A DNA stretch of 64,000 nucleotides from Blasia pusilla. Taxonomy: Eukaryota > Marchantiophyta > Marchantiopsida > Blasiales. Shown here piece after piece: positions 1 through 10,561 of the stretch. Each line of letters opens with the position of its first letter. Positions within the stretch are counted from its first letter, which is position 1. Both the position numbers and the translations under genes were made by a program. The stretch covers positions 10,354,001 to 10,418,000 of the forward strand of contig CM114271.1 in assembly GCA_050084515.1 (NCBI GenBank), in the 5' to 3' direction. The notes beneath the pieces are model-generated. The model saw nothing but the letters and a program-made list of their open reading frames with translations, made no database searches and was not told the DNA's origin.

Positions 1-107
1 ATCCGACATCTCGGGATGAAGTTACACTCGAACAACCTGTTGACTCTCTATGCTATCAACGCGATAGAACTCTACCTACGTCAAAATAAGATGTGACAAG
101 ACCCACA
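1..107. repeat. Dispersed repeat, copy 1 (cut by window edge)
   Basis: This stretch matches 47308-47409 closely; both contain the same run through 'tgactctctatg', 'gcgatagaactctacctacgtc' and 'aaataagat'. It ends shortly before the LTR that starts at 131, so the gypsy element there probably inserted into or beside an older copy of this repeat. The repeat has no reading frame I recognise. It may be part of an LTR or untranslated region of another retroelement family. Confidence 0.7.
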
Positions 108-130
108 GGTACCCCACCAAGCACTAGTAC

Positions 131-1671
131 TGTAATGTACAACTCAAGGAAAAAAGATACTCTTTCTATCCAAAAGTATTAAGTTCGTTCCCAAGAGACC
201 ACTGTTTCTTGAGTAAAGAGAGATTTTCTTAAGAAATAACCAGAATCAACTCTTTCTTCCCTTAAAATGCTTCGCTAACTCTACTAACTCTAACTTCACG
301 AAAGTAAAGAAAAGATAAGACAATCTTATTTCCTCATAGAAAAGACTCTTCTCAAGTGTAGTGGAAGACTCTTGTGAACCTGCAATAACCAAGCTCCACG
401 AAGACCTTAAAGAGACCTCAAGAATGGCAGCTCACCCTACTTTCAGAACTAAATTTGTCATGGCAGGTTACTCACTGTCTAACAGCTTTCCTACGCTTCT
501 TCCTGATTATCTTCTGGAATTCTGAAACTACAAGACTCAACTCTCATTATTATTGCAGCCCAATAAGATCCACATTCACTTCCGCACCTCAGAAAGAATG
601 AAAGAAGACCCTTCTTCTACATCAAAGAGTGGAAAGAACTCAGAAGTAGTACAAGATTCAGAAAGTAAAAGACTCTTTAGCTTGGATCATCCCCCAACAA
701 AATCCTTACACTCTCACCAAGTCTGCTGGTAAACTCAAGATACACAAAACGGCATTGAGAAGTTCAAGATACAAGGGAAAACGATGATCCTCTCTCCTTC
801 TAATTGCTCTTTAAATAGTATTTACATTTCCGATTGGTCTTCCTGCTCTAATCTAGATTTCTAACTGCTAATCCTAACTCTTTGATTCCAATTCTCCAAC
901 CTTCCATCTTCCTAAGATTGTTCATTGTCTTGGCATTTCCTTTCCGCTCCCTTTTAAACGGCTGTAAATGCCGCGACTCTCCCTTTTATGGTTTCCAAAA
1001 CCGCCGTAATGATTCAGTCTTCACAGTCTTCGTGCTCTTCGCCATTCTTCGCAAAGACTCTTCCTAGTCTTTGTAGTCTTTCTCATTCCTATCCTATCTT
1101 CACGCGAAGACTCTTATCCTTCTGTGGGCGCGAAGAGTCATTACGCTCTTTCCTTCAGGTTTCTTCCAAGTATTCTCTATCTTTCTATTCCTCTTCTTAA
1201 TACTGTTGTCCACTTTTGTGAAGACTCTTTGACCTCTTCCGCTTCTTCCTCTTCCTTCTTTGAGTTCTTAGTCTTTGCTCTGAAGTCTTCGTCCTTCTTC
1301 TTGAGTCTTCGTACACAGTCTCTCTTCCATATTCTTTACAAAAGAAGCTTTCCCTTGTCTTTGTTGATGGTCTTTTACACCGTTCTTCTTGTGGTCTTCC
1401 TTGCGAAGCAACCGCGCTTCCTCTTCTAACTTCTTTTCCTATCTTTTCCTAGTTTTACACAATTCTTACTCTTCCAAGAGAGTCCTGAATCTTCTACCAT
1501 TTCTTGTCTTCTCATCAGAGTTCCGTCCATTACTCTTCCCACATAATTGCAGTAAAGGAAGACTCTTTACTTCTAGCAGTGAGTCTTTAGTCTTCACTTC
1601 ATAAAGACTTTACTATAATTCAGTACAAAAACATCAAAATTTCAAGATTCTCATAAGAGTGGGTTATCACA
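131..1671 (-). mobile_element. 3' LTR of Ty3/gypsy element A
   Basis: Read on the minus strand this begins TGTGATAACCCAC and ends GTACATTACA, so it has TG...CA termini. The same ends occur in a solo LTR at 24075-25081 lying in the opposite orientation on this strand. The bases just upstream in minus-strand order (AAGGGGTA) can serve as a polypurine tract. The flanks (AGTAC at 126-130, TACCC at 1672-1676) are not a target-site duplication, as expected for an LTR still attached to an internal region. It is about 500 bp longer than the solo copy, and much of the extra length is CT-rich sequence repeating AAGACTCTT-like motifs (for example near 345, 369, 668, 1051, 1108, 1220 and 1559). Open frames here look like chance. 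Confidence 0.82.
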
Positions 1672-1737
1672 TACCCCTTGACTCAAATGTGAGCCGTCTC
1701 GGCAAACATTCTAACCTATTCTACCTCTTCGCTACCT

Positions 1738-3850
1738 CTAAGGACTTCTGTCATCTGTTAACTCTACAATTTCAATGTCAAGAGGGGTTCGGCCATGTGT
1801 AGCCGACGGTCTGTTAACAAGATTTGGCGTGTTGTTCTTCATTCTCTCCCTCCAATTTTCTACTATCTTCGAAGAACTTAAAAAAAATTTTTGCACTCTT
1901 ACCTCCGAAGGTATAAAAGGCGCCATGGCCGGTTCTTGCAAACACGGCGGTTCTGCTACCTCAAGCAGTGCAGCAGTATGCATTTGTCTTTTCCAATAAT
2001 GGTCGACATAGCCCAATTCTTATGTGATCTGCGTGTCAAAATTCTCAACCTCCTCCGTAATTATGTCTTGGGCTTCTTTTGGTTCTTGCTGTACTTCCGC
2101 CCTAAGTTTCTGCTTTGCTTCCAACATCGTAATCTTCGTTGTGATTTGGCTCCACTGCGATATCAAATCATTGTTGGTCTGTTGGTGTTCGAGGATCATC
2201 TTCCCTTTCTTTGCGCTCTCCATCATCATACTGTGAAGACTAGCCTGGAGGAGATCAATTCGCTCTTGCAATTTCTCCATGTGCAGCAAACAAAGATTGT
2301 TGTAATTGTACAAAGAGTTGATCTGCCCCATGCTCGATATCCACTGCCAAGCTTTCCCACTGTCAAGCATTGCAAGCTTCGTACCTTGCTTCTACTAGCT
2401 CTACTTCTGCTCAGCTAAGAGACTTTTTAAGGTCTCCAATTTCAATTTCTTATGCCCGATTCTGGTTCTCCATTGACTCGTTGATCGTTTGCTGCAGTTG
2501 GACACGACGTAGGTTCCTGAGAAGTCCTATGTATTCTTGTGCCGCCGCATGGTTGGAAAAATTTTCCATCTTCTTCAGATCTTCAAGAACTGGCTCCGCA
2601 ACTTCTAAAAATGAAGTCAAATGTCGTAAGGTGGTGTGCAGAGGCTGCACAACCAAATTGTCTTGCAAACCGGCAGGAACAACCGCCAGTTCTACTGCTT
2701 CCGCCGCTACTATCTCCGCTGCCTCTTCCAATTCTTGACGGATTTCCATCCAAACCCTCTTAGGTTTTGGTACCTCAAGCGTTTGTGAGGGTGGCCGGGA
2801 CAAAGATCCTTCCGTCGGTCTCTGCCTAGTCCTTTGAACACTTTGCCATGTGGTTGATGGGGTTCAGTTGCTACCTCCCTTATACCTAAAGTAGACACTT
2901 TGGTGGGTCGCGGTCTTCGAATTGGAGTAGCTATGATCCACTCCGGAGACTCGTCGTTGATAACCTCCCCGACCTGTGAGTACAACCGAATTAAGAAAGG
3001 AGAGAGATACAACTTCTCCCCGGGTGTCAAAGCGGTTATCAAACTAAGTACATGGGCACAGACAAGAGCTGAAAAATCCACTCCTGGCTCTTCGATATGC
3101 AGATGCATGTTCCAAAGAGTGTAACATTGTTTGACAAGCTTGTTACTCATATAATATGTTCTACCAGGATTGAACAAGATCTGGTAAACCCTACAAAATT
3201 GTGCGAACAAGGGAGGACACAACATTTACGGCTTGTAGCCGTTCCTTCCTAATCGATCCTCTGTAACGCGACCAAGCTCTTCCAATTCTTCTTGTCGGAC
3301 AAGAGTGTCGTAGTCCAATTCTTGCTCAGGAGCCACGGGAAGCTCACACATGATGTGCCACAAGTTAGCAGACCACGAAGCCGGTTGCACTCAATACTTG
3401 TAACCCTTCTTCCCCAAATCAACGACCTTGGAACTTGAATGGAGCTTTGTGAGTAACGCCACCAATGATGGAGACCAATCTGCCCCAAAGAAGTGCCACA
3501 AGGAACGCTCCTTCAGGGCCTTGCGCAATGCCCTCAAAATCCCTCGTGCCGGATACACTCCGCATTTCATGAGCGCCATGTCTCCCTCTCTACACGAACT
3601 GGCATGCTTCCTTTGATTCTTGCAATACTAGTGCAAGTTTTCTTCGGTTGGATCTTGAGGTTCCTCCGGCTTCTTGCCATATGAAATGAGCGACAGCGCG
3701 CCCTTAGTCCAGCTCCTGAAGTGCCTAATAAACGCCAGTTTTACGTAACGGTCGTGCTCCTCGTAACGGCTTTTTGGATGTTTTATTTTTAGGTAGTGCG
3801 AAGACCAAGAACCCCAAAGACCAAGACTGCAAAGACCCAACAAACACAAC
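1738..3850 (-). pseudogene. Extra ORF of element A, downstream of integrase (coiled-coil, unknown function)
   Basis: Several minus-strand frames (3849-3628, 3579-3391, 3488-3249, 3225-2710, 2803-2450, 2370-2020, 2016-1738) read as pieces of one broken protein. The upstream part has a mixed helical composition with a central piece (about 3225-2900) rich in hydrophobic and aromatic residues. The downstream pieces (2803-2450 and 2370-2020) are rich in Glu, Gln, Lys and Leu with heptad-like spacing and probably form a coiled coil. The position, between integrase and 3' LTR, is where some plant gypsy lineages carry an additional or envelope-like ORF. I see no signal peptide or membrane anchor to support an envelope role. 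Function is unknown. A similar kind of protein is encoded at 49650-51960. Confidence 0.55.
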
Positions 3851-4033
3851 CAGAGACAAAGACTCCTATCTTAGGTTGCTTATGAGTCTTCACGATTCCT
3901 GGGGGGGTCGGAACTTCCCTGGTCTTGATTTCTTCGTTACCCCCTCCCTGAGCCTTTAGTTGGGTGCGTGGTATCTTCGCACATGCCTGCCATTCACTCT
4001 TGTTGGTAGTGCTTCTCCGCTTAATGTTCCTAA

Positions 4034-5051
4034 TTATAAAGATCCATTTTCAAATACCTCCAGGACCTGGTAAGGTCCCATCCAATTTAACTTTAGATTC
4101 CCTGGATATTTCAGGCGTCGATTGTCATAGAGCAAGACTAAATCCCCTCTTTGTATTGAGTGTGATCTCAGGTTTTTTTCATACCACTGCTTTCTTTGCA
4201 GCTGAATGGTCTTTGTATGGACCAGAGCAAGATGTCTTGCCTCCTCCATTGCAACCAAGTCCTTGTTCCTCCTTCCAATGACCGCCGACTCTTCTTCGTT
4301 TCTTTCTTCTTCCAGAATTTGGTAGGTGGGCACATCCCATTCGATTGGAACAAGGGATTGAATTCCATATGTCAAATAGAATGGTGTGTACCTTGTGGTT
4401 ACTTTCTCTGCTAAGTGATAGGCCCAGAGTGTAGCAGGAATCTTGGTATCCCAATGATATGCATAGGTGTCCGTCAGCCGATTGAAGAGTCTACAAATCA
4501 GCCCATTGGACTTCTCCATTAATCCATTGGCCTTGGGGTTGTACGAGGTTGTCTTACGGCGCTTGATTAGGAAGTGGTAGGTCAAAGCTTCAACCTTCTG
4601 GTTGAGTTCCCCGGTCGCTCACCAATTCCAGAGCACAGCCATATCTAGTAATAATCATTTCATACAAAAACTTGGCCACTACCTCACTCTCATCCTTTCG
4701 CGTTGCGACTGCTTCCACCATTTTGGTGCAATAATCCATAGCGATTAAAATATACTTCTGGCGTGTCTGTTGGGTGGCGAGTGAGATAGGACCCACAAAA
4801 TTGATACCCCAATTCTCAAAAGGGGTGAGGGGAAGAATAGGCACCAAAGGCCAACAAGAAGTCGCTGTCGGTCTTCCTACTCTTTGACAAGCATCACACT
4901 TTTGGATGAAGGATCTGACATCCCGATACATTGTGGGCCACCAATAGCGTGCGGCAAGGATTTTCTTGACAGTATTCCTAACTGCATAATGCCCTCCGAA
5001 ATCCTCCGAATGCATAGCAATAATCACCCGCAAAACTTCCTCCGTCTCCAA
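4034..5051 (-). pseudogene. Element A integrase (broken)
   Basis: Integrase inserts retroelement cDNA into the genome. The N-terminal HHCC zinc domain is present (His-x-Glu-Asp-Phe-Gly-Gly-His, then Cys-Asp-Ala-Cys, coding near 5010-4900). The catalytic core follows: the first acidic position reads Gly-Ile-Asn-Phe-Val-Gly-Pro (4796-4812), with Asn where Asp is expected; the second Asp is in Val-Ser-Asp-Arg-Gly; the Glu is in Met-Glu-Lys-Ser-Asn. The frame is interrupted near 4590 between two ORFs. The C-terminal part keeps the usual run of charged residues ending in a Leu-Lys-Leu-Asn-Trp-Met-Gly-Pro motif. The Asp-to-Asn change alone should abolish activity. Confidence 0.88.
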
Positions 5052-6013
5052 ACACCCCTTCTATATTCTCCATCCGCACCAAGCTTGAATAACACATCAT
5101 GGCAGATCTCATAAGGCCCTATCTTGTGCAAGAATACTGCCCATTCTTCTACTGTCATAGGAGTTGGAAAAGTAAGAGTGATTAGAAATCTTAGAATGTC
5201 TTCGTACGAAGATCTTCGCAGGTCCTCCTTGCTAATCAAGAACAACTTTTCGTCTGGAAAGTCATCTTCAAGGGTCTTTGTGAGATCGGTGTTTGGCGTC
5301 CTTAAGTATGACAGAAAGTCCGCATTGGTGTGGATCCTTCTTGCTCTTTTCACCACATCAAATGTAAACTCTTGTAACAAGAGAATCCACCTGGCAATTG
5401 TGCCGGACAAATCTGCTTTGACCATCAGGGCACGAAGCGCAAAATGATCGACATGAAAAACACAAGGGTATCCCAGCAAGTAATGCCAAAACTTCTTGCA
5501 AGAAAAAACCATGCCCAAGGCTTCCCTCTCCGTAGTAGTGTTATTCTGCTCTGCGACATAAAGTTTTTGCCCTGCATAATAGATAGGGTAATCCTTCTTC
5601 TTCTCATCTAGTTGACTTAGTACTACACCAATTGCAAACAACAAGGTGTCAACATACACTTGGAATACCTCGGTTCAATCCGGGGGACAAAGCACAAGAG
5701 CTGTCGTTAGTGCCTGCTTCGACTCCTCAAATGCCCTCTGACATGTTGGCAACCACTCCCATTCCTCGGTCTTCTTCAACAGGTTTGTTAGAGGCTTTAC
5801 CTTTAGTGCATAATCCTTGATGAATCGGAGGTAATACCCCACATGCCCCAGGAATCCCCTTAGCTCACGAAGATTCGTGGGAGCTTCTAACTCCAAAATT
5901 ATCTCCACCTTTGCCGTATCTACTTCAATACCGCGTGACAACACTCGATGCCCTAGTAGGATACCTTGTTTCATGGCAATGTAAGACTTCTTTAGGTGCA
6001 ACGATAGCTGCAC
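5024..6013 (-). pseudogene. Element A RNase H region (broken)
   Basis: Two frames (6013-5675 and 5659-5024) cover the RT connection and RNase H. The first holds the Gly-Phe-Leu-Gly-His-Val-Gly-Tyr-Tyr motif that links RT to RNase H in gypsy elements. The second starts at Tyr-Val-Asp followed by Ala-Ile-Gly-Val-Val-Leu-Ser-Gln, keeps the Thr-Glu-Arg-Glu-Ala-Leu acidic position and has His-Val-Asp-His-Phe-Ala-Leu. RNase H degrades the RNA strand during cDNA synthesis. A stop near 5675 and a frame change separate the pieces. The tail (about 5250-5024) leads into the integrase zinc domain with a frameshift. Confidence 0.85.
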
Positions 6014-6022
6014 TTCTCGGCA

Positions 6023-6780
6023 TCAAGCCAGGGTTAGCTCTAGCTTTTGCAAATGATCTTTGGCCGAGCTGAAGACACAAAAGTAATCTAGGAAGCTCTC
6101 TATGAATCTTCGTAAATAGTCTTGGAAGATAGCAATCATCATTGTTTGGAAAGTGGACGAGGCATTACACAACCCAAAAGGCATCACCCGATAGGAAAAA
6201 GTACCCCAATCCGTGGTGAAGGTAGTCAGGGCTCGGTCCCTCTCTCTGATAGATACTTGATTGTAACCGAAATACCCGTCCAAGAAGATATAGCGTTCAT
6301 GGCCACCCACCTTATCTAAAATAGTGTCCGTAAAGGGTCAGGGGTGGTGATCCTTGAGGGTGGCCTCATTAAGCTTCCTATAATCTTGACATACTCGAAT
6401 CATCCCTGTCTGCTTCTTCGGAACAATGACTATGGAGGATACCCATTCACTACTGAGCACCAGATAGATGACTCTAGCTTCCAACCTCTGATCAATTTCT
6501 TCTTTGACCATTAAAGAATACTTGGGTTTAACCTATATTGACGCATTCGCACAAAAACTGCTTCAGGTTTCAAATCAATTCTATGCTCTCCATGCTTGGC
6601 TGGCACTCCTCTCATCTCATCCATGGTGTAGGCAAACATGTCAAGGTATATGAAAGAAAAGTTCGAAAGAAAAGTTTTATATTGTGAAAGTTCAGAAGCA
6701 GAAAAATCTGTGGATAGATGCAAAGCCTTAGTGTTAGTGATAAGGACTTCTTGGTAGTCTTTCTCTTGCACCATCTTCTC
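6023..6780 (-). pseudogene. Element A reverse transcriptase (broken)
   Basis: Pieces at 6774-6511 and 6310-6023 belong to a gypsy RT. Recognisable motifs are Cys-Gln-Asp-Tyr-Arg-Lys-Leu-Asn (between the two ORFs, about 6400), Phe-Leu-Asp-Gly-Tyr-Phe-Gly-Tyr-Asn-Gln, and Met-Pro-Phe-Gly-Leu-Cys-Asn-Ala. The active-site box, normally (Tyr/Phe)-x-Asp-Asp, reads Phe-Leu-Asp-Tyr (about 6075-6100), so the second metal-binding Asp is lost. Stop codons interrupt the frame near 6510 and 6330. Confidence 0.87.
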
Positions 6781-6900
6781 TGTGAACTGATATGTAGTGA
6801 GCCCATCTGGCTCCTCTCCTGGAAAGGACTTACTCTATTCTAGCTATAAGTACTCTTCATCTATCTCATAACACCCCAAGTAGCACACATAGGACGAGGA

Positions 6901-7325
6901 CTATGTGTCAACTTCCGTGTCTTGATCCGAAGTATACCCCTCATTTGTGGCTGATGTCTCTCCTTGAGAAGGTCGAGATTTCCATGATAATTTCACCAAC
7001 TTCTTTGGGATATTGTAGGGTGCCTGGAAAGTAAATCTTTGTCTCTTCCAATCCATATTAACTTGAGCTCCATAGAGCCACGGTCTCCCAATAAGCAGGG
7101 GGTAACTGATGACTGTCAAAGGCTGAAGGACAAGGTAGTCCAACAGAAATAGCACTCCCCCTATCATGGTGGGGATCTGAATGAGTTGCCCCAAAGGTCG
7201 CTTGCGAGACTGGTCTGCAAAGCGTAAGTATTTAGTGGTAGGTTCATATTTAGTGTAACCCAAGGCTTGAGCAATTTTCTTTGTGAGGATGTTGATCCCG
7301 CTTTCGGAATCTATAGGGATCTTTT
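6901..7325 (-). pseudogene. Element A protease fragment
   Basis: A minus-strand frame ending at 6901 begins with Ile-Asp-Ser-Glu-Ser-Gly-Ile-Asn at about 7310, in the position of the retropepsin Asp-Ser/Thr-Gly loop but with extra residues. It continues to Ile-Gly-Arg-Pro-Trp-Leu (about 7080), like the second conserved protease loop. The N-terminal side is cut off at 7325 by the copia LTR. Upstream gag is absent from the window. Confidence 0.65.
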
Positions 7326-7638
7326 TGTGGAAAATTGCTAAAGAAGCATAATTGGCGAGAAACAGCTCTCACAATCACACACCACCATGGAGAACAAAAT
7401 TTGCAATGAGAGAATGAGTGGAGGTTGGTCCCTTTCTCAATTATATAGGGTATGTCCAAGCAATCCTAACCCTAACCTTAACCATAGTCTCGAGTTAGAC
7501 TAATTATGATTAACTAACCCTAGTTAAGATAATCGCGCTTAACTGACTAACCAAGATTAAGCTTCCCTACTTCGTGTGAATACCAAATGTAGCAGTTCAC
7601 GTGTCTCATGAGATTGACTGTAACTCAATCTTCAATAC
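7326..7638 (-). mobile_element. 3' LTR of the copia element
   Basis: The element ends here. In minus-strand order the purine run GAGGGGGAG (7639-7650 region) acts as polypurine tract and is followed by TATTGAAGATTGAG, where a TG start appears mutated to TA. The far end reads ...TTTTCCACA at 7326. The length of about 313 bp is normal for a copia LTR. The exact left end is inferred from the break in the gypsy protease frame. Confidence 0.65.
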
Positions 7639-7849
7639 TCCCCCTCAAGCTTATATCGATATCTCTAACGCCTAAATCAATTCTAAACATCTCAAACTTA
7701 TCTCTAAACAATGCCTTTGTAAAGATGTCAGCAATTTGTTGATCTGTACCTATATACACAAGATCTATTTCTCCTGCAAGTACTTTCTCTTATAAAATGA
7801 TAATACACCTCAACATGCTTCGTAGGAGCATGAAACACAAGGTTATTAG

Positions 7850-9128
7850 CAAGCTTGATGCTATTAATATTATCTGCATATATTACACTAGGTGCTAAGT
7901 TACTAAGACCAATCTAAACAAGTAATCGATGAAGCCACACTGCCTCACATGCTGCATTGGTTGCTCCTCTATACTCAGCCTCTGTTAAAGATAAAGCAAC
8001 TGTAGGTTGCTTCTTTGAAGCCTAACTTATAGCTGCGCTTCCCAAAGTAATTGAATAACAAGATGTGGAGTGTCAATCAGACACGCTTCCTGCCCAATCA
8101 GCATCTGTGAATCCCTGCAATTGAAAACTCGGAGAAGGATCAAATTGAAGCCCGAATTGAATAGAGAATTTCACATACGGCATAATCCTCCTCACAACAT
8201 CAAGGTGAGGTTTTCGAGGTGCTTGCATAAACTGGCTCAGTAGGCCAACAACATAGCTCAAATCTAGTCTGGTAATAGTTAGATAGATTAAACTTCAAAC
8301 CATGCGCCTGTACGTATTAGAATCTGCAAGCAACTCTCCTTCATCCACTCTTAGTTTCACACTCTAGTCCAATGGTATTGAGATTGGCTTACAAGCCGTC
8401 ATACCATATTGTGAAAGCATATGAAGAGCATATTGTCGTTGTAGTAACCACATGCTCTCTCCAACCTTGATAAACTCAATACCAAGGAAGTACTTGAGTT
8501 CTCCCAAGTGGTTCATATCAAATCCTGCTTGTAACTTAAGCTTGATTTGTTGTGCCATTTCTTCAGTACTCCCAGTAATCAGGAGATCGTCAACATACAA
8601 CACAATGAGAACCGTATGATCTTGTCCTCTCAAGACATATAACGAGGAGTTAGAATCACATACCCTAAAACCCAACTCTTGTAGGACGTATGAAATATTG
8701 CCATACCAAGCTTTTGGAGCTTGTTTGAGCCCTTATAGAGCTTTCTTCAACCTGCATACGCGAAATGGAAACTTAGGATACTCGTATCAAGGTGGTTGAG
8801 TCATATATACCTCCTCATATAGATCTCCATTCAAGAAAGCATTCTTGACATCCATGTGATGTAATCTCCACTTCTTACTTATTGCAATTGCAACCACGGT
8901 TCTCGTAGTCGCCATCTTTGCAATATGGCTAAATATTTCCTCATAGGCGATGCCATATTGTTGTGCATAGCCCTTAGCCACCAATCTCTCTTTGTATCTA
9001 TTAATTGTACCATCTTGATTGCGTTTGATTTTTTTAACCCATTTACAACCAATAGCTTCCTTACCGAAAGATATATCAACCAGCTCCCATGTCCGTTGAT
9101 GTCTTAATGCAGCAAGCTCTTCCTCCAT
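7850..9128 (-). pseudogene. Copia reverse transcriptase and RNase H (broken)
   Basis: The RT starts in the frame 9128-8787, with Trp-Glu-Leu-Val, Gly-Cys-Lys-Trp-Val, Arg-Leu-Val-Ala-Lys-Gly-Tyr and Asp-Val-Lys-Asn-Ala-Phe-Leu in the copia order. It continues at 8675-8364 with the intact active-site box Tyr-Val-Asp-Asp-Leu-Leu-Ile and Leu-Gly-Glu-Leu-Lys-Tyr-Phe-Leu-Gly-Ile. RNase H follows: Thr-Asp-Ala-Asp-Trp-Ala-Gly (about 8100), Leu-Thr-Glu-Ala-Glu-Tyr (about 7990), Ala-Asp-Asn (about 7880) and Lys-His-Val-Glu-Val-x-Tyr-His-Phe. Several in-frame stops separate these pieces. Confidence 0.92.
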
Positions 9129-9457
9129 AGCTTCAATCCATTCGACTTTACTTGCACCTTCTTCAAAATAATTGAGCTCCTATTCTTGAAGGATAATCAT
9201 CATATATGCATGATTTCTCACAAGGAAATCTTCATTTATGAATCTATGAACTGGATACGTAACTCTACTTGATCTACGAAGTTGTTGTTCAAAGATAGAT
9301 GCCTCTCACACCTGACTCGAGCTCTGACTAGTGTCAACAGAATGAATATATAATCTTCCTGTCTATGGACTCACAGATTTAATTGATGAATTTAGGACCT
9401 TTCCTAATCGTGCACTAGTACTTGGGGAAGTTGAAGACAATGTTTGTTAGTTTGCAG

Positions 9458-10556
9458 TCACAGTCTCCCCCCTCCCCAAACAGACGAGTTTAGAGGTGGA
9501 ATAGGCTCAGATGGAGCATACCATGACTTTAGTTCATCAAAGAAAACATCTCGACTAATAATAAGCTGCCTAGAGGATGGAATGTAGCACTTATATCCCT
9601 TAGTTCCATCAGCATATCCAATGAAGATACATCTTCCAGACTTGGGGTCTAATTTTGTACGTCTCTCAGAAGGAATATGAGCATAACAAATACAGCCAAA
9701 TACTTTCAAGAAGGAAAAATCAGGTTTACTTCCTATGAAGACTTCGAATGGAGTTTTATCATGAACTTTTGCTGTTGGAGTTCGATTGATTAAAAAGGCT
9801 GCACATGCTACAGCCTCTGCCCAATATACCTTAGGCATGTTCTTCTCATTCACCATAGCTCGTGTCGCTTCAGCAATATGTCGATTCTTCCTCTGAGCCA
9901 CTCCATTTTGTTGTGGAGTGTAACGGCAAGTCACTTAACATTGGATGCCATTCTGACGTAAATAGTCATCAAACTCTGTTGAAAGATACTCTCCTCCTCC
10001 ATCACAACGCAATTTCAAAATGTGTTCTCTAGTCTGCTTCTCTACTAGAACTCTGAATGTTTGGAACACTGAGAATACGTCTGACTTGGCTTTCAAAAAG
10101 TATACCCATATATACCTAAAGAAGTCATTAATAAATGAAATAAAGTATTGGCAACCAATAAGGCTATAGTGTGATGATGTTCACACATCACTGTGGATCA
10201 ACTTCAATATCCTGGATGCTCTTCTACCTTTCTTTGGAAAAGGAAATCTAGTTTTTTTTCCAAATTGGCAAGAAGGACATACCTCTAACGTAGCAGGACT
10301 CGCTATTTTAGGGAGTCCTCTTACTATATTATATGATGAATGACTCTGTAATCTTTGAAGATTCATATGTCCAATTCTTTTATGCCATACATTTAGATCT
10401 GTGACTTGTCGGCCGGTTTGACCATACATTGTTGTTTGAATCTTTAGCATAGAAACATCTAATTTGAATATTCTACCAAATCTAGTTCCTTTGGCTATCG
10501 TAGTCTGGTCGTCCATTGTTTCAATGAAACAACCATCTACGTTAAACTTCACTTGA
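9458..10556 (-). pseudogene. Copia integrase (broken, catalytic Glu lost)
   Basis: The zinc domain is in 10556-10181 (Trp-His-Lys-Arg-Ile-Gly-His, then Cys-Pro-Ser-Cys) and ends with the first catalytic Asp in Ile-His-Ser-Asp-Val, directly before an in-frame stop. The second Asp lies in Leu-Arg-Cys-Asp-Gly-Gly-Gly-Glu (about 10010). In the ORF 9934-9458 the third position, normally Gly-Val-Ala-Glu-Arg-Lys-Asn, reads Gly-Val-Ala-Gln (codon at 9894-9896), so the DDE triad is broken. The C-terminal part has the copia hallmarks Phe-Gly-Cys and Arg-Cys-Ile-Phe-Ile-Gly-Tyr. The upstream end of this gene is separated from the protease by the solo LTR at 10562-11729. Confidence 0.92.
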
Positions 10557-10561
10557 TAACC

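Larger units (their letters stand above)
1672..7325 (-). mobile_element. Internal region of Ty3/gypsy element A (5' part lost)
   Basis: In minus-strand order the region carries protease, RT, RNase H, integrase (the Ty3/gypsy domain order), then an extra ORF, then the 3' LTR. It is cut at about 7325, inside the protease, by the 3' LTR of a copia element. Neither the gag nor the 5' LTR of this element was found on the far side of the copia insertion; the sequence at 13.5 kb is a different gag on the other strand, so a deletion or rearrangement followed. Frames are broken by stops and frameshifts throughout and key catalytic residues are changed, so this copy is dead. Confidence 0.85.

Noticed and set aside
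882-1604. Ser/Phe/Leu-rich frames of 60-101 residues
   Set aside because: They lie in the CT-rich part of an LTR, have low complexity and no counterpart in the other LTR copy.
1738-3850. Retroviral-type envelope gene downstream of integrase
   Set aside because: The position fits, but no signal peptide, cleavage site or membrane anchor is visible; only a coiled-coil protein can be supported.
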